The notes below the pieces were generated by a model. The model was not told the DNA's origin and made no database searches. It was given only the letters and a program-made list of their open reading frames with translations. From positions 186,001 through 250,000 of the forward strand of contig NZ_KB906256.1 of the NCBI RefSeq assembly GCF_000381265.1: 64,000 nt of DNA, written 5' to 3'. The translations under genes were made by a program, and so were the position numbers. Positions 19,488 to 28,833 of this stretch are shown here, piece by piece. The first letter of the stretch is position 1, and every line of letters begins with the position of its first letter. Source of the DNA: Curvibacter lanceolatus ATCC 14669 (lineage in GTDB: Bacteria > Pseudomonadota > Gammaproteobacteria > Burkholderiales > Burkholderiaceae_C).

Positions 19488-20822
19488 TCAGAGGATGTAA
19501 CGCGACAAATCCTCGTCCTGGCTCAGTTCGGCCAAGCGTCCATCGACAAAGGCTGCGTCGATGCGCACGGTCTGACCCTGGAGACGGGCCGCGTCAAAGC
19601 TCACCTCGTCGAGCAGGCGCTCCATGACGGTGGACAAGCGGCGCGCACCGATGTTCTCGGTGCGTTCGTTGACCTGGAAGGCCGTCTGGGCCAGGCGGGT
19701 GATGCCTTCGGGGGTGAACTCGAGGGTGACGCCTTCGGTGGCCAGCAGGGCCTGGTATTGCTTGACCAGGGAGGCATGGGTCTGCACCAGGATGGCCTCG
19801 AAATCCTCGACCGAGAGCGACTGCAGCTCGACGCGGATCGGGAAGCGCCCCTGCAACTCGGGGATCAGGTCGCTGGGCTTGCTCAGGTGGAAGGCCCCCG
19901 AGGCAATGAACAGGATGTGGTCGGTCTTGATGATGCCGTACTTGGTGGACACGGCCGTGCCCTCCACCAAGGGCAGCAGGTCGCGCTGCACGCCCTGGCG
20001 CGACACCTCGGCACCGCTGCCTTCGCTGCGCGAGGTGACCTTGTCGATCTCGTCGATGAAGACGATGCCGCTTTGCTCGGCGTGGCTGAGGGCCTGGGCC
20101 CGGATTTCTTCTTCGTTGACCAGTTTGGCGGCCTCTTCGTCGACCAGCTGGCGCAACGCATCGGCGATGCGCAGCTTGCGCGTCTTGCGCTTGCCCTGCC
20201 CCATCTGGCTGAACATGCCACGCAGTTGCTCGGTCATTTCCTCCATGCCGGCCGGGCCCATGATCTCCAGGGGCTGCTTGTTGTCGGCCAGGTCGATCTC
20301 GATCTCGCGATCGTCCAGCTGGCCTTCACGCAGCTTCTTGCGGAAGGCCTGGCGCGCGGCGCCATCGGGCACCGGCTCGGCGGGCTCGCTGCCGAACACC
20401 GGGCGGGCCGGCGGGATCAGGATGTCGAGGATGCGGTCTTCGGCGGCGTCTTCGGCACGGGTGCGCACCTGGCGCTTGGCGGTTTCACGGGCCTGCTTGA
20501 CGGCCACCTCGGCCAGATCGCGGATGATGGAATCCACGTCCTTGCCCACATAGCCCACCTCGGTGAACTTGGTGGCCTCGACCTTGATGAAGGGCGCGTC
20601 GGCCAGGCGGGCCAGTCGGCGTGCGATCTCGGTCTTGCCCACGCCGGTGGGGCCGATCATGAGGATGTTCTTGGGGGTGATCTCGGGGCGCAGCTTGGCA
20701 TCCACCTGCTGACGGCGCCAGCGGTTGCGCAGCGCAATCGCGACCGCGCGCTTGGCACTGGCCTGGCCGACGATGTGGTTGTCCAGTTCGGACACGATTT
20801 CCTGGGGGGTCATGGAAGACAT
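19488..20822 (-). CDS. hslU: ATP-dependent protease ATPase subunit HslU
   Basis: HslU is the AAA+ unfoldase that feeds substrates into the HslV peptidase. It begins [17 protein letters not shown], followed by the Walker A loop [16 protein letters not shown] near residue 57 and the GYVGKD pore-loop motif near residue 90. A Walker B segment [11 protein letters not shown] and the C-terminal SRYIL peptide that docks into HslV are also visible. At 444 residues with an intermediate I-domain (about 110-240) it is full length. It lies 57 bp downstream of hslV on the same strand. Confidence 0.98.
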   Translation of the reverse strand: MSSMTPQEIVSELDNHIVGQASAKRAVAIALRNRWRRQQVDAKLRPEITPKNILMIGPTGVGKTEIARRLARLADAPFIKVEATKFTEVGYVGKDVDSIIRDLAEVAVKQARETAKRQVRTRAEDAAEDRILDILIPPARPVFGSEPAEPVPDGAARQAFRKKLREGQLDDREIEIDLADNKQPLEIMGPAGMEEMTEQLRGMFSQMGQGKRKTRKLRIADALRQLVDEEAAKLVNEEEIRAQALSHAEQSGIVFIDEIDKVTSRSEGSGAEVSRQGVQRDLLPLVEGTAVSTKYGIIKTDHILFIASGAFHLSKPSDLIPELQGRFPIRVELQSLSVEDFEAILVQTHASLVKQYQALLATEGVTLEFTPEGITRLAQTAFQVNERTENIGARRLSTVMERLLDEVSFDAARLQGQTVRIDAAFVDGRLAELSQDEDLSRYIL

Positions 20823-20879
20823 AGGCAGATCCTGGGGCGCCCGCCAGCGCCTGTGGCCAGACGGGCTGAAACGGGCAAA

Positions 20880-21428
20880 TCAGTCGAGGGTCTCGATCGT
20901 GTGGTGCATGTTGGTGTAGATGCACAGCTCGCCGGCGATCGCCAACGACTTGCGCACCACCTGCTCGGGCGGCAGGTCGGTGTTCTCGATCAGGGCCTTG
21001 GCGGCCGAGTGCGCATAGGAGCCCCCCGAACCGATGGCCACGATGCCCTGCTCGGGCTCCAGCACGTCGCCATTGCCGGTGATGATCAAGGAGGCCTCGC
21101 GGTCGGCCACGGCCAGCATGGCCTCCAGGCGCCGCAGCACGCGGTCAGTGCGCCACTCCTTGGTCAGTTCGATGGCCGAACGCACCAGGTGGCCCTGGTG
21201 CTTTTCCAGCTTGGCCTCGAAGCGCTCGAACAGGGTGAAGGCATCGGCGGTGGCGCCGGCAAAGCCGGCCAGCACGCGGCCGTGGTGCAGCTTGCGCACT
21301 TTGCGGGCCGTGCCTTTGACAACGATGTTGCCCAGGGTCACCTGGCCATCGCCACCGATGGCCACCAAGACGCCGGAGGGGGTTTGCCGACGCACGCTGA
21401 GGATGGTCGTTCCGTGAAATTGTTCCAT
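20880..21428 (-). CDS. hslV: ATP-dependent protease peptidase subunit HslV
   Basis: HslV is the proteasome-beta-like threonine peptidase that forms a double hexamer capped by HslU. I chose the ATG at 21428 ([14 protein letters not shown], 182 residues). The short propeptide is expected to be removed so that the first Thr of TTILSVRR becomes the catalytic N terminus. GGDGQVTLG and [11 protein letters not shown] are conserved. The first gene of the hslVU pair; a heat-shock-like -10 is seen 11 bases upstream, but it would leave a very short leader. Confidence 0.97.
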   Translation of the reverse strand: MEQFHGTTILSVRRQTPSGVLVAIGGDGQVTLGNIVVKGTARKVRKLHHGRVLAGFAGATADAFTLFERFEAKLEKHQGHLVRSAIELTKEWRTDRVLRRLEAMLAVADREASLIITGNGDVLEPEQGIVAIGSGGSYAHSAAKALIENTDLPPEQVVRKSLAIAGELCIYTNMHHTIETLD

Positions 21429-21438
21429 AGGGTTTTGA

Positions 21439-21464
21439 AATATGGGCGCGGCGCCAATTTGCAA
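21439..21464 (-). promoter_or_regulatory. Possible sigma-32-like promoter of hslVU
   Basis: Minus strand TTGCAA (21459-21464), 12 bp, then CCCATATT (21439-21446), resembling CTTGAA / CCCCATNT of heat-shock promoters. The spacer is one to two bases short, so the call is weak. Confidence 0.28.
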
Positions 21465-21528
21465 CGGGTCATCAACCGCTCATCGCGCCGCTGGTCAGCC
21501 CGAGCGCCCTGGGCGACGGGACGGGGGG

Positions 21529-23388
21529 TCAATCCTGCCGGGGAATCACCCTGGCATGCTCGTTGATACCGATGACATTGAAGAACACGGCCACCAGCCG
21601 GTTCAGGTGCTGGAATTGCACCTGGGTGCCCTCGGCCTGGCGAGCTGCAGCCCAGTTCAGCACCGAGCCCGCCGCCAGAAAGTCGATGCGTACCAGACGG
21701 GCGCAATCGACCACCAGCACGCGGGGAATCTGGTACCCCGGCAAAGGCACAGGCAAGGTGCCCTCGATGTCCGTGGTCACCTCACCCGCCAGCGCCACCG
21801 AGATCGGCGAAGACGCGCCCATGCTGGTGTCGAGCTGGGACATCTCGCCCACCAGTGCGGTCGGCGCAAATTCGGTCTGGTAGCGCGACGCCTGGGCCGG
21901 CACGATGTCCACCGTGGGCGGCTGGACGGACATGGCGGAGCCGTCACCCGAGAGGATCAGACACTCACAATACGGCGCCTGCCAGGACGGCGGCGACAAC
22001 TCGTAGGTCACGCAGTAATCCAGCGCCACCAGTTCGAACTCTTCGGCACGGCCCAGCAGACGCAGCGACTCCATGCGCAGGCGCCACCAAGACGGTGGTG
22101 TGTCGGCGTGCCCGGAAGGGGTGTGCGCCCGCAGCAGGTCATCCAGCACGGCCAGGCCCTGCCAGCGCAGGCGCACGCGCGAACTGGCCCAGTCGGCCAC
22201 CAGATCCGCCAGGGGATCCACCGCCGAGGGCTCAATGCGGCTCAGGCGCGTCCAATCAAGCAACCAGGGCGAAGCAGCCCGCTCGAGTGCGGTCTTGAGC
22301 GCCTGCAGCACTTCGGAGGTCAGTACCGGTGGAGCGATCCACTGGTAACCCGGCCCCTGATCAGCCACATCAAAGCTGTGCTGCCGTGGCCGCCCTGGCT
22401 CTTCCGGCCCATGACCCCACAGGGGACCGGACTTGCCAAAGATGCCGGCAAAGTCGATCGCAGCGCCGTCAAAACGCTCCTGCTGGCCGGTTGAGCGGTA
22501 CAGGTCGAACAAAGCCATCCACAGCGGTTCGCGCCGGATCAGGCTGGGCTGGCGCAACAACTCCAGCAAGGCCGACTCTGCCGCCTCGACATCACCATTG
22601 GCGTAGCGGATGGCGGCCTCTTCGAGCTCGGGCAGGTGCACAAAAACCAGCGAATCGGGCACAAAAGACTGCGTCGGCCCGAAATCGATGCCGGCGGACG
22701 AGGCCTGCGGCTGCACGGCCGTGGGCGCAAAGGCCGGGAAATGAGTGGCGGGCTGGGTCGCATCCCAGCGCGTGCCGGCAGGAACGGTGCTGGGCATCAG
22801 GCTGCCCGGCTGGGTGGTGAAGTTGCGCAGCATCGACGGACTGACCGTCGAACTGGGCATGCTCAGGGGCATGGCATCGGAGGGGGCCACCTGCGGCTTG
22901 CCGGTGGGAGCGGGGGCCACGGCAGGCGAGGCGCTGGCCATCAACGGCGCGGCGGCAGAGTCCATCCCGAGAGGGCGGGTGGGCGCAAAGGCGTTGGGGG
23001 ATACAGCGGCTGCACCGGGCGGCGGCTGCCCCTGCTTGGCGCGCCACCACTGCATCGACATCTGGGCCTCGATCTCGTCGATCTTCTTGAGGGTGCCTGC
23101 ACGGTCTTCGATGCGCGAGGCCAGGCTGCTCTGAAAGAACGAGGGACGGGCCGGGTCAACCGGGGGGTTGAGGGCTTCGCGTTTGCGCAACTTGCGCAGT
23201 TGGTCGAACTCACGGCGGCGCACAAAGTCGTTGCGCCGCTTGCGCTCGATCATTTCCTTGAGCGCCTGCTTGTTGTACTGGCTGTCGCGGTCTTCCTCCG
23301 GCTGGTTCAGATCGCTCCAATTGGTGGTGGGGCTCGTGACGAAACGCACCACCTTGGACAAGAGGCCGGAGGGATCTTCTTTGGTCAT
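21529..23388 (-). CDS. Uncharacterised protein with C-terminal STAS-like domain
   Basis: I do not recognise a named function. The 619-residue product (ATG at 23388; a TTG six codons earlier is possible) has a charged N terminus rich in Arg/Lys (EMIERKRRNDFVRRREFDQL, about residues 40-65). A Pro/Ala/Ser-rich linker spans about 130-240, and a helical middle part contains the repeat-like motif AAIRYANGDVEAAESALLELL (TPR-like). The last ~75 residues resemble a STAS/anti-anti-sigma domain: VLVVDCARLVRIDFLAAGSVL, ending in a typical GINEHARVI. The Ser that is phosphorylated in classical STAS domains is Phe here (IDF instead of IDS), so switch-like phosphorylation is unlikely. No signal peptide is seen. 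It lies between dksA and hslV, same strand. Confidence 0.75.
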   Translation of the reverse strand: MTKEDPSGLLSKVVRFVTSPTTNWSDLNQPEEDRDSQYNKQALKEMIERKRRNDFVRRREFDQLRKLRKREALNPPVDPARPSFFQSSLASRIEDRAGTLKKIDEIEAQMSMQWWRAKQGQPPPGAAAVSPNAFAPTRPLGMDSAAAPLMASASPAVAPAPTGKPQVAPSDAMPLSMPSSTVSPSMLRNFTTQPGSLMPSTVPAGTRWDATQPATHFPAFAPTAVQPQASSAGIDFGPTQSFVPDSLVFVHLPELEEAAIRYANGDVEAAESALLELLRQPSLIRREPLWMALFDLYRSTGQQERFDGAAIDFAGIFGKSGPLWGHGPEEPGRPRQHSFDVADQGPGYQWIAPPVLTSEVLQALKTALERAASPWLLDWTRLSRIEPSAVDPLADLVADWASSRVRLRWQGLAVLDDLLRAHTPSGHADTPPSWWRLRMESLRLLGRAEEFELVALDYCVTYELSPPSWQAPYCECLILSGDGSAMSVQPPTVDIVPAQASRYQTEFAPTALVGEMSQLDTSMGASSPISVALAGEVTTDIEGTLPVPLPGYQIPRVLVVDCARLVRIDFLAAGSVLNWAAARQAEGTQVQFQHLNRLVAVFFNVIGINEHARVIPRQD

Positions 23389-23424
23389 CGGGACGCCAGC
23401 TACCAAGCCAAGGCGAACGCAGGA

Positions 23425-24222
23425 TCAGTCGCCGAACATTTTCTGCTTGAGCTCGCGGCGCTGCTGCGCCTCGAGCGACAGCGTGGCGGTGGGACGGGCC
23501 AGCAAGCGACCCACGCCGATGGGCTCACCGGTTTCGTCGCAATAGCCATAGTCACCGGCATCGATGCGGACGATCGACTGCTCGATCTTCTTGAGCAGCT
23601 TGCGTTCGCGGTCGCGGGTGCGCAGCTCCAGGGCGTGCTCTTCTTCGATGGTGGCGCGGTCGGCCGGATCGGGCACCACCACGGTGTCTTCGCGCAGGTG
23701 CTCGGTGGTTTCACCGGCGTTGTTCAGCATGTCCTGCTTGAGACGGGTCAGCTTGAGGCGGAAGAAAGCCGTCTGCTTTTCGTTCATGTACTCGCTGTCG
23801 GGCATGGCGAGCACTTCTTCGTCCGTCAGCTGGTCAACGGACTTGGTCTTCCAGTTGTTGGCCAGCTTGGGGTCTTTCTTGATCGCCGAAAGGGCGGGCG
23901 AAGCGTTCATTGTCGTAGGCATGGTGTTGAGAAAGCTGGCTTTGGCGGCGGTAGACGCCACGGCTGAAGCCGTGGCCATGGATGGTACGGTTAATTGGGT
24001 CAGTCTGGAAGATGGGCGCGCACTGCGCTGCGGAGACCCATCTTCGGCGGGGGCAGGAACCTCGTTCCCGGCACGCACGGCTGACGCTGGGTTGGCCGGC
24101 TTGCGAGATACCGTCTTGGCCGCTTCCGGGGGTGCCGGAGGGGCTGCCGCCTTCACCGCCGCGCTGGCCGTCTTGGCCACAGCGGGTGCTGCCGTCTTGG
24201 TTTTGCTGGCAGGGGCTTTCAA
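23425..24222 (-). CDS. dksA: RNA polymerase-binding transcription factor DksA (cysteine-poor form)
   Basis: DksA binds the RNA polymerase secondary channel and, with ppGpp, adjusts rRNA and amino-acid promoters. The C-terminal ~150 residues are clearly DksA: the coiled coil (FFRLKLTRLKQDMLNN ... DPADRATIEEEHALELRTRDRERKLLKKIEQ) includes the acidic DxxDxA tip DPADRA. The globular end is GDYGYCDETGEPIGVGRLLARPTATLSLEAQQ. Of the four zinc cysteines only one remains, so it should fold without zinc, like DksA2-type proteins. The first ~90 residues are an Ala/Pro/Lys/Ser-rich extension. At 265 residues it is much longer than the usual ~150; an internal start could be used instead. A near-consensus promoter lies upstream. 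Confidence 0.93.
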   Translation of the reverse strand: MKAPASKTKTAAPAVAKTASAAVKAAAPPAPPEAAKTVSRKPANPASAVRAGNEVPAPAEDGSPQRSARPSSRLTQLTVPSMATASAVASTAAKASFLNTMPTTMNASPALSAIKKDPKLANNWKTKSVDQLTDEEVLAMPDSEYMNEKQTAFFRLKLTRLKQDMLNNAGETTEHLREDTVVVPDPADRATIEEEHALELRTRDRERKLLKKIEQSIVRIDAGDYGYCDETGEPIGVGRLLARPTATLSLEAQQRRELKQKMFGD

Positions 24223-24318
24223 AGACTGTCTCCTCGCAAGGCCGGCGCCATCGCCTCAAGCCCGCGTGCCGGCTTGAAAGAGCCGGTGCGCAGGCCCGCT
24301 CTTTGACCGGGGCGCGAT

Positions 24319-24347
24319 TGTATAGGGATGCGCCCGCGCGCCGTCAA
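24319..24347 (-). promoter_or_regulatory. Strong sigma-70 promoter of dksA
   Basis: Minus strand TTGACG (24342-24347), 17-bp spacer, TATACA (24319-24324). It is close to consensus and about 90 bases before the long dksA start, which argues that the transcript includes the N-terminal extension. Confidence 0.75.
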
Positions 24348-24473
24348 CCGTTGCAGAATCGAGACATTCATGAGCCACCGCCCCCGCAAAAAGACGCAAG
24401 TCTAGGGCTTTTGCCCGCTCAGGCAAGCCCATCTGCTGCATTTTTGATACGGAATGACGATCGAGTCACGAAC

Positions 24474-25529
24474 TCAGACGAGACACTGCTCCAACCCTTG
24501 CAAAAAGATGTCGCGCGGCAGGTCGATGCCGATGAACACCATCTTGCTGATGCGGGCTTCGTCCGGCCCCCACTGCGGCCCCAGATCGCTGCCCATCAAC
24601 TGGTGCACGCCCTGGAAGATCACCTTGCGCTCGGTGCCCTGCATGTTGAGCACGCCCTTGTAGCGCAGCATGCGCGGGCCGTAGATGTTGACGATGGCGC
24701 CCAGGAAGTCTTCCAGCTTGGCCGGGTCAAAAGGACGTTCGGCCTTGTAGGCAAAGCTCTTCACGTCGTCATCGTGGTGGTGGTGATGGCCATGACCGCC
24801 GTGCTGGTGCGAGGGGTGGTTGCAAGCCTCGCCCGGGGCATGGTCGTGGTGATCATGGTGGTCGTGATCGTCTTCCTTCAGGAAGTCGGGGTCGATGTCG
24901 AGCTTGGCGTTCAGGTTGAAGCCACGCAGGTCGAACACCTCGCTGAGCGCCACCTCGCCGAAATGCACGGCCTTCTGGGCGGCGCGCGGGTTCATGTGGG
25001 CCAGGCGATGCTTCAGGGCCTCGACCTCTTCGGGCGCCACCAGGTCGGTCTTGCTGATGAAGATCTGGTCGGCAAAGCCCACCTGGCGACGGGCTTCCTG
25101 GCGGTCATTGAGCTGCTGGGCCGCGTGCTTGGCGCCCACCAGGGTCAGGATGGAGTCGAGCAGGTAGGTTTCGGCGATCTCTTCGTCCATGAAGAAGGTC
25201 TGCGCCACCGGCCCCGGGTCGGCCAGGCCGGTGGTCTCGATCACGATGCGCTCGAAATCGAGCATGCCTTTGCGGCGCTTGGCGGCCAGCAGTTGCAGGG
25301 TTTCGCGCAGGTCTTCGCGGATGGTGCAGCAGATGCAGCCATTGCTCATCTGGATGATCTGCTCTTCGGTGTTGCTGACCAGGATGTCGTTGTCGATGTT
25401 CTCTTCACCGAACTCGTTCTCGATCACGGCGATCTTCTGGCCGTGCGCCTCGGTGAGCACGCGCTTGAGCAAGGTGGTTTTACCGGAACCCAGAAAACCG
25501 GTGAGGATGGTGACGGGAATGAGGGCCAT
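24474..25529 (-). CDS. CobW/COG0523-family GTPase, putative zinc metallochaperone
   Basis: G3E-family GTPase of the COG0523 group, members of which deliver metals (zinc in ZigA/YeiR/ZNG1-type proteins) to client enzymes. The 351-residue protein has Walker A GFLGSGKTT at residues 11-19 and the diagnostic metal motif GCICC at 64-68. It also has ETTGLADP near 99 and SKTD near 159 as the guanine-specificity motif. A His/Asp-rich loop at about 221-255 is a likely metal-binding insert, followed by the CobW C-terminal domain. It lies just upstream of a zinc-finger-less dksA, but no obvious Zur box is visible upstream, so the metal is inferred. Confidence 0.9.
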   Translation of the reverse strand: MALIPVTILTGFLGSGKTTLLKRVLTEAHGQKIAVIENEFGEENIDNDILVSNTEEQIIQMSNGCICCTIREDLRETLQLLAAKRRKGMLDFERIVIETTGLADPGPVAQTFFMDEEIAETYLLDSILTLVGAKHAAQQLNDRQEARRQVGFADQIFISKTDLVAPEEVEALKHRLAHMNPRAAQKAVHFGEVALSEVFDLRGFNLNAKLDIDPDFLKEDDHDHHDHHDHAPGEACNHPSHQHGGHGHHHHHDDDVKSFAYKAERPFDPAKLEDFLGAIVNIYGPRMLRYKGVLNMQGTERKVIFQGVHQLMGSDLGPQWGPDEARISKMVFIGIDLPRDIFLQGLEQCLV

Positions 25530-25694
25530 GACAGGACTTTCAGCAAATGAGAGACGGCGGAGGTGAGGCGGCGGCGACGGCGGCGGGCGCAGGGCCTGGG
25601 GGCAGACGCGGCGTGGGCATGCAACACCCGGGCCAAACCCCTGATCTGAGGAGTTTAGCCCCGGTTTTCAAGCCCTGCCGGACAAGGGTTGACC

Positions 25695-26897
25695 TCAGCG
25701 CCGCACCACCACCAGGCCCTTGAGGTACTCGCCCTCGGGGAAGGCGATGGTCATCGGGTGGTCCGGGGCGCCGCCCAGGCGTTCGGTGATGTAGCCGTCC
25801 ACCCCGGCATCGCTGCCGGCCGAGGCCACGATCTTGTGGAACAGATCGGCACTGATACCGCCCGAGCACGAGTAGGTGAACAGCACGCCCCCAGGCGCCA
25901 GCAGCTTGAAGGCCAGGCGGTTGATGTCCTTGTAGGCACGGGCGGCCCGGTCGGCATGGGCCGCCGTGGGGGCGAACTTGGGCGGGTCCAGGATGATCGC
26001 GTCGAAGGTGCGCCCTTCGGCACCGAAACGGCGCAGCGAGGCATTCACGTCGGCATCCAAAAACTCGGCGCGCTCGGCGGCAAAGCCGTTCAGCGCCACA
26101 TGGGCCCGGGCCCGCTCCAGGGCCGGGGCCGAGGAATCGATCGAGGTGACATGGCCCGCGCCGCCCGACAGTGCCGCCACGGTGAAGCCACCGGTGTAGC
26201 AATAGCAATTGAGCACCGTGCCGAACTGGCGCTGCCGGGTCACCTCGGCAAAGCGCTGGCGGCTGTCGCGCTGGTCCAGGTAGAAGCCGGTCTTGTGGCC
26301 CTCGGCCACGTCCAGCGTCAGTTGCCAGTCGTGCTCACGCAGGGTGATGCCGGTGGGCGCCGGTTCGCCGTCGGCCAAGGTGCCGCCACGCAACCAACCG
26401 GTGGCCTCGGGCAGGCCTTCCAGCGCGCGCGAACTCGCGTCCGAGCGTTCGTAGAGCTTGCTCAAGCCGGTTTCACGCAGCAGGGCATCGGCCAGCACGT
26501 CTTTCCAGCGCTCCATGCCGGCGGTGCCGAACTGGGCCACCAGGGTGTCGTCGTAGCGGTCCACCACCAGGCCGGGCAGGCCGTCCGACTCGCCGTGCAC
26601 CAGGCGGATGCCATTGCTCTGCACATCGAACCAGGCACGCGCCGCGATGGAGCGCTGCACCGCCGCGCCCATGAAGGCGGCATCGATGCGCTGGGTTTCG
26701 TCAAAGCTCCAGACCCGTGCCTTGATCTTGGAGGCCGGGCTGAAGGCAGCCCAGGCCAGGAAGCGCCCGTCCGAGGCCTCGACGCGCACGGTCTCACCGG
26801 CGTCGCCACCGCCCTTGGCAATGGCCGAGTCAAAAATCCAGGGGTGGCGGCGCAGCAGCGAGCGCTCCTTGCCTTCGCGCAGTCGAATCGTTTTCAT
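25695..26897 (-). CDS. rlmI: 23S rRNA m5C1962 methyltransferase RlmI family
   Basis: A SAM-dependent RNA methyltransferase of the RlmI/YccW group. The 400-residue product starts with a PUA-like RNA-binding domain (KERSLLRRHPWIFDSAI). A linker domain with GLPGLVVDRYDDTLVAQ and a Rossmann domain follow, the latter with VLNCYCYTGGFTVAALSGGA (SAM binding), DLDQRDSR-like YLDQRDSRQRF, and ILDPPKF near residue 300. The catalytic Cys region is YSCSGG near residue 345. Its ATG is confident. It starts a run with no partner in the same operon; lepB lies 81 bp upstream on the same strand. Confidence 0.93.
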   Translation of the reverse strand: MKTIRLREGKERSLLRRHPWIFDSAIAKGGGDAGETVRVEASDGRFLAWAAFSPASKIKARVWSFDETQRIDAAFMGAAVQRSIAARAWFDVQSNGIRLVHGESDGLPGLVVDRYDDTLVAQFGTAGMERWKDVLADALLRETGLSKLYERSDASSRALEGLPEATGWLRGGTLADGEPAPTGITLREHDWQLTLDVAEGHKTGFYLDQRDSRQRFAEVTRQRQFGTVLNCYCYTGGFTVAALSGGAGHVTSIDSSAPALERARAHVALNGFAAERAEFLDADVNASLRRFGAEGRTFDAIILDPPKFAPTAAHADRAARAYKDINRLAFKLLAPGGVLFTYSCSGGISADLFHKIVASAGSDAGVDGYITERLGGAPDHPMTIAFPEGEYLKGLVVVRR

Positions 26898-26978
26898 GGG
26901 GCGGAATTGTCCGCCCTTTTGCCGCTCGATCTAAAAATTCAACCGGTCAACCGCCCTCCCCGCACCTCAGAAGCTCCA

Positions 26979-27644
26979 TCAGAGGCGTTGCCCAAAGCGC
27001 TCGAAGCGCGGCATCCAATGCCCCAGGATGTCGGCCGACACCAGCACGCCGCGGGCCTGGCCGATCAGCAAGGCCCTGGGCACGAAGCCGATGTAGCGCG
27101 AATCGGCACTGTTGTCGCGGTTGTCGCCCAGCATCAGGTACTGCCCCTCGGGCACGGTGACCGGGCCGAAGCTGGAGCGCGCCGACACGCCCTGCAGCCA
27201 CTGCACCCGGCGCTGGTGGCCCTGGATGGACTCTGTCAGGCGGGTGGCGGGCCGCTGCACGCCGGGTTGCACGGGCTCGCTCAAGGCCTCGGCCTGCTCG
27301 TAGCGGGCCTGCTCGCCATTGATCCAGAGCACTTCATCGCGCATCTCGACCACATCGCCGGGCAGGGCCACCAGGCGCTTGATCAGGCGGGTGCCGTCCT
27401 GCGGTGACGAGAAGGTGACCACATCGCCGCGCCGCGGCTCACCCAGGTGGGCCAGCACCACATCGGTCAGCGGCAGCTTGAGGTCGTAGGCCAGGCGGTT
27501 GACCAGCACCACATCGCCCTCCAGCAGGCTGGGGCGCATGGAGCCCGAGGGGATGGGGTTCCAGTCGGCCACGGCGGTGCGGAACAGGCCGAAGCCGATC
27601 AGCAGCAACAGGAAGGAACGGTTGGATCGGAGCCAATGCCACAT
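26979..27644 (-). CDS. lepB: Signal peptidase I
   Basis: Membrane-bound Ser/Lys protease that removes signal peptides from exported proteins. The 221-residue product has one N-terminal transmembrane helix. The catalytic Ser is in IPSGSMRPSL (near residue 35) and the general-base Lys in RLIKRLVALPGD (near 89); LMLGDNRDNSADSRYIG is the conserved box E. It has one N-terminal membrane anchor rather than two, as in shorter signal peptidases, and is probably not the lepA-linked copy. Other lepB copies may exist elsewhere. Confidence 0.92.
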   Translation of the reverse strand: MWHWLRSNRSFLLLLIGFGLFRTAVADWNPIPSGSMRPSLLEGDVVLVNRLAYDLKLPLTDVVLAHLGEPRRGDVVTFSSPQDGTRLIKRLVALPGDVVEMRDEVLWINGEQARYEQAEALSEPVQPGVQRPATRLTESIQGHQRRVQWLQGVSARSSFGPVTVPEGQYLMLGDNRDNSADSRYIGFVPRALLIGQARGVLVSADILGHWMPRFERFGQRL

Positions 27645-27783
27645 GGTGTTTTTGCCTTTCTCGGCAGACCGCCCCTCGGTGGGGCCATTCGTCTGCTCGG
27701 CCGCAGTATGGGGCCGGCGCGGTGGGTCAGAACGCCCGGCGCAGCGCGCTTAAGTTTGGGCTAAGCCACCGCCCCAGCAGCAC

Positions 27784-27825
27784 TTGACATGCATCAAGCC
27801 CGCGCCGGGACACGACGACCAGAAT
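27784..27825 (+). promoter_or_regulatory. FNR/CRP-type box with class II spacing to a -10
   Basis: TTGAC-ATGC-ATCAA (27784-27797) matches nine of ten bases of the TTGAT-N4-ATCAA box. Its centre would be at -41.5 relative to a start site at about 27832, and CAGAAT (27820-27825) sits exactly where the -10 would be. The transcript would begin at or next to the ATG at 27831. Confidence 0.45.
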
Positions 27826-27830
27826 GCCCC

Positions 27831-28833
27831 ATGCCCGCCCTCGCCCACCCCTTCAGAAACGTCGCCTGGCGTCTGGCCCTGCCTTGCGGCCTGTTGACGC
27901 TGCTGGGCGCCTGCCAGCCCGCCCCTGAGCCCGCATGGTCAGGCTATGCGGAGGGCGACTATGTCTACATCGCCGCCCCCGTGGCCGGCACCCTGCGCGC
28001 GCTGCCGGTGCAAAAAGGCCAGACCGTGGCGGCCCAGGCCCTGCTGTTCAGCCTGGACGACCAGCCGGCCCAGGCCGCCCGCGCCGAGGCCGATGCCCGC
28101 CTGGACACGGCGCGCCACCAGGCCGACGACAGCGCCAAGGGCCGGCGGCGCGATGAGATCGCCGTGACCGAAGCCCAACTGGCCCAGGCCCGCGCCCAGG
28201 CCGAGCGGGCGCAGACCGAATGGCAACGCAACCAGCAGCTGGTGAACCAGTCCTTTGTCTCTCGCTCGCGCCTGGACGACGCGGCCACGGCCGCCCGCCA
28301 GGCCCAGGACCGGGTGGATGAGCTGCAGGCGGCGCTGCGCGTGGCCCGGCTGCCGGCCCGCAGCGATGAACAGGCGGCCGCCCAGGCCAGCCGCCGCGCC
28401 GCGGCACAGGCCCGCGAACAGGCCCTGTGGCGCGAGCAGCAGGCCCGCCAATACGCCCCGACCGCCGGCCTGGTGGCCGACACCTTCTTCCGCGTGGGCG
28501 AGTACGTGAACGCCGGGCAGCCCGTGCTGGCCCTGTTGCCCCCCCGAGCGGCGCAAGGCCCGTTTCTACGTGCCCGAGGCGCAGCGCGGCGCGCTGGCCC
28601 CGGGGCAGGCGGTGAGCCTGCGCTGCGACGGCTGCGGCGCGCCCATGGCGGCGCGCATCAGCTTCATCTCGCCCCAGGCCGAATACACGCCGCCGGTGAT
28701 CTACTCCAACAGCCAGCGCGCGCGCCTGGTGTTTCTGGTCGAAGCCTTGCCCTCCCCCGCCGATGCCCTGCGCCTGCCGCCGGGCCAGCCGCTGGATGTG
28801 CGCGTGGACGTGAGCGCCGAGGCCAGGCCATGA
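27831..28833 (+). pseudogene. HlyD-family periplasmic adaptor of an ABC exporter, frameshifted
   Basis: The adaptor joins the ABC pump to the periplasm or outer membrane. It has a lipoprotein signal (GLLTLLGAC, Cys28 from the ATG at 27831), a biotinyl-lipoyl half (VAAPVAGTLRALPVQKGQTV), a long Ala/Gln-rich coiled coil (~65-185) and the returning half (TAGLVADTFFRVGEYVNAGQPVLALL). The frame is lost in a run of seven Cs (28539-28545). Removing one C restores ERRKARFYVPE and a normal C-terminal beta domain ending at the TGA at 28833, which overlaps the next gene's ATG. As written, the frame instead runs on through garbled residues into the ATPase gene. Either a sequencing error or a real disruption. 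Confidence 0.82.

Noticed and set aside
24781-24880. Low-complexity repeat
   Set aside because: It is the codons of the His/Asp-rich metal loop of the COG0523 protein.
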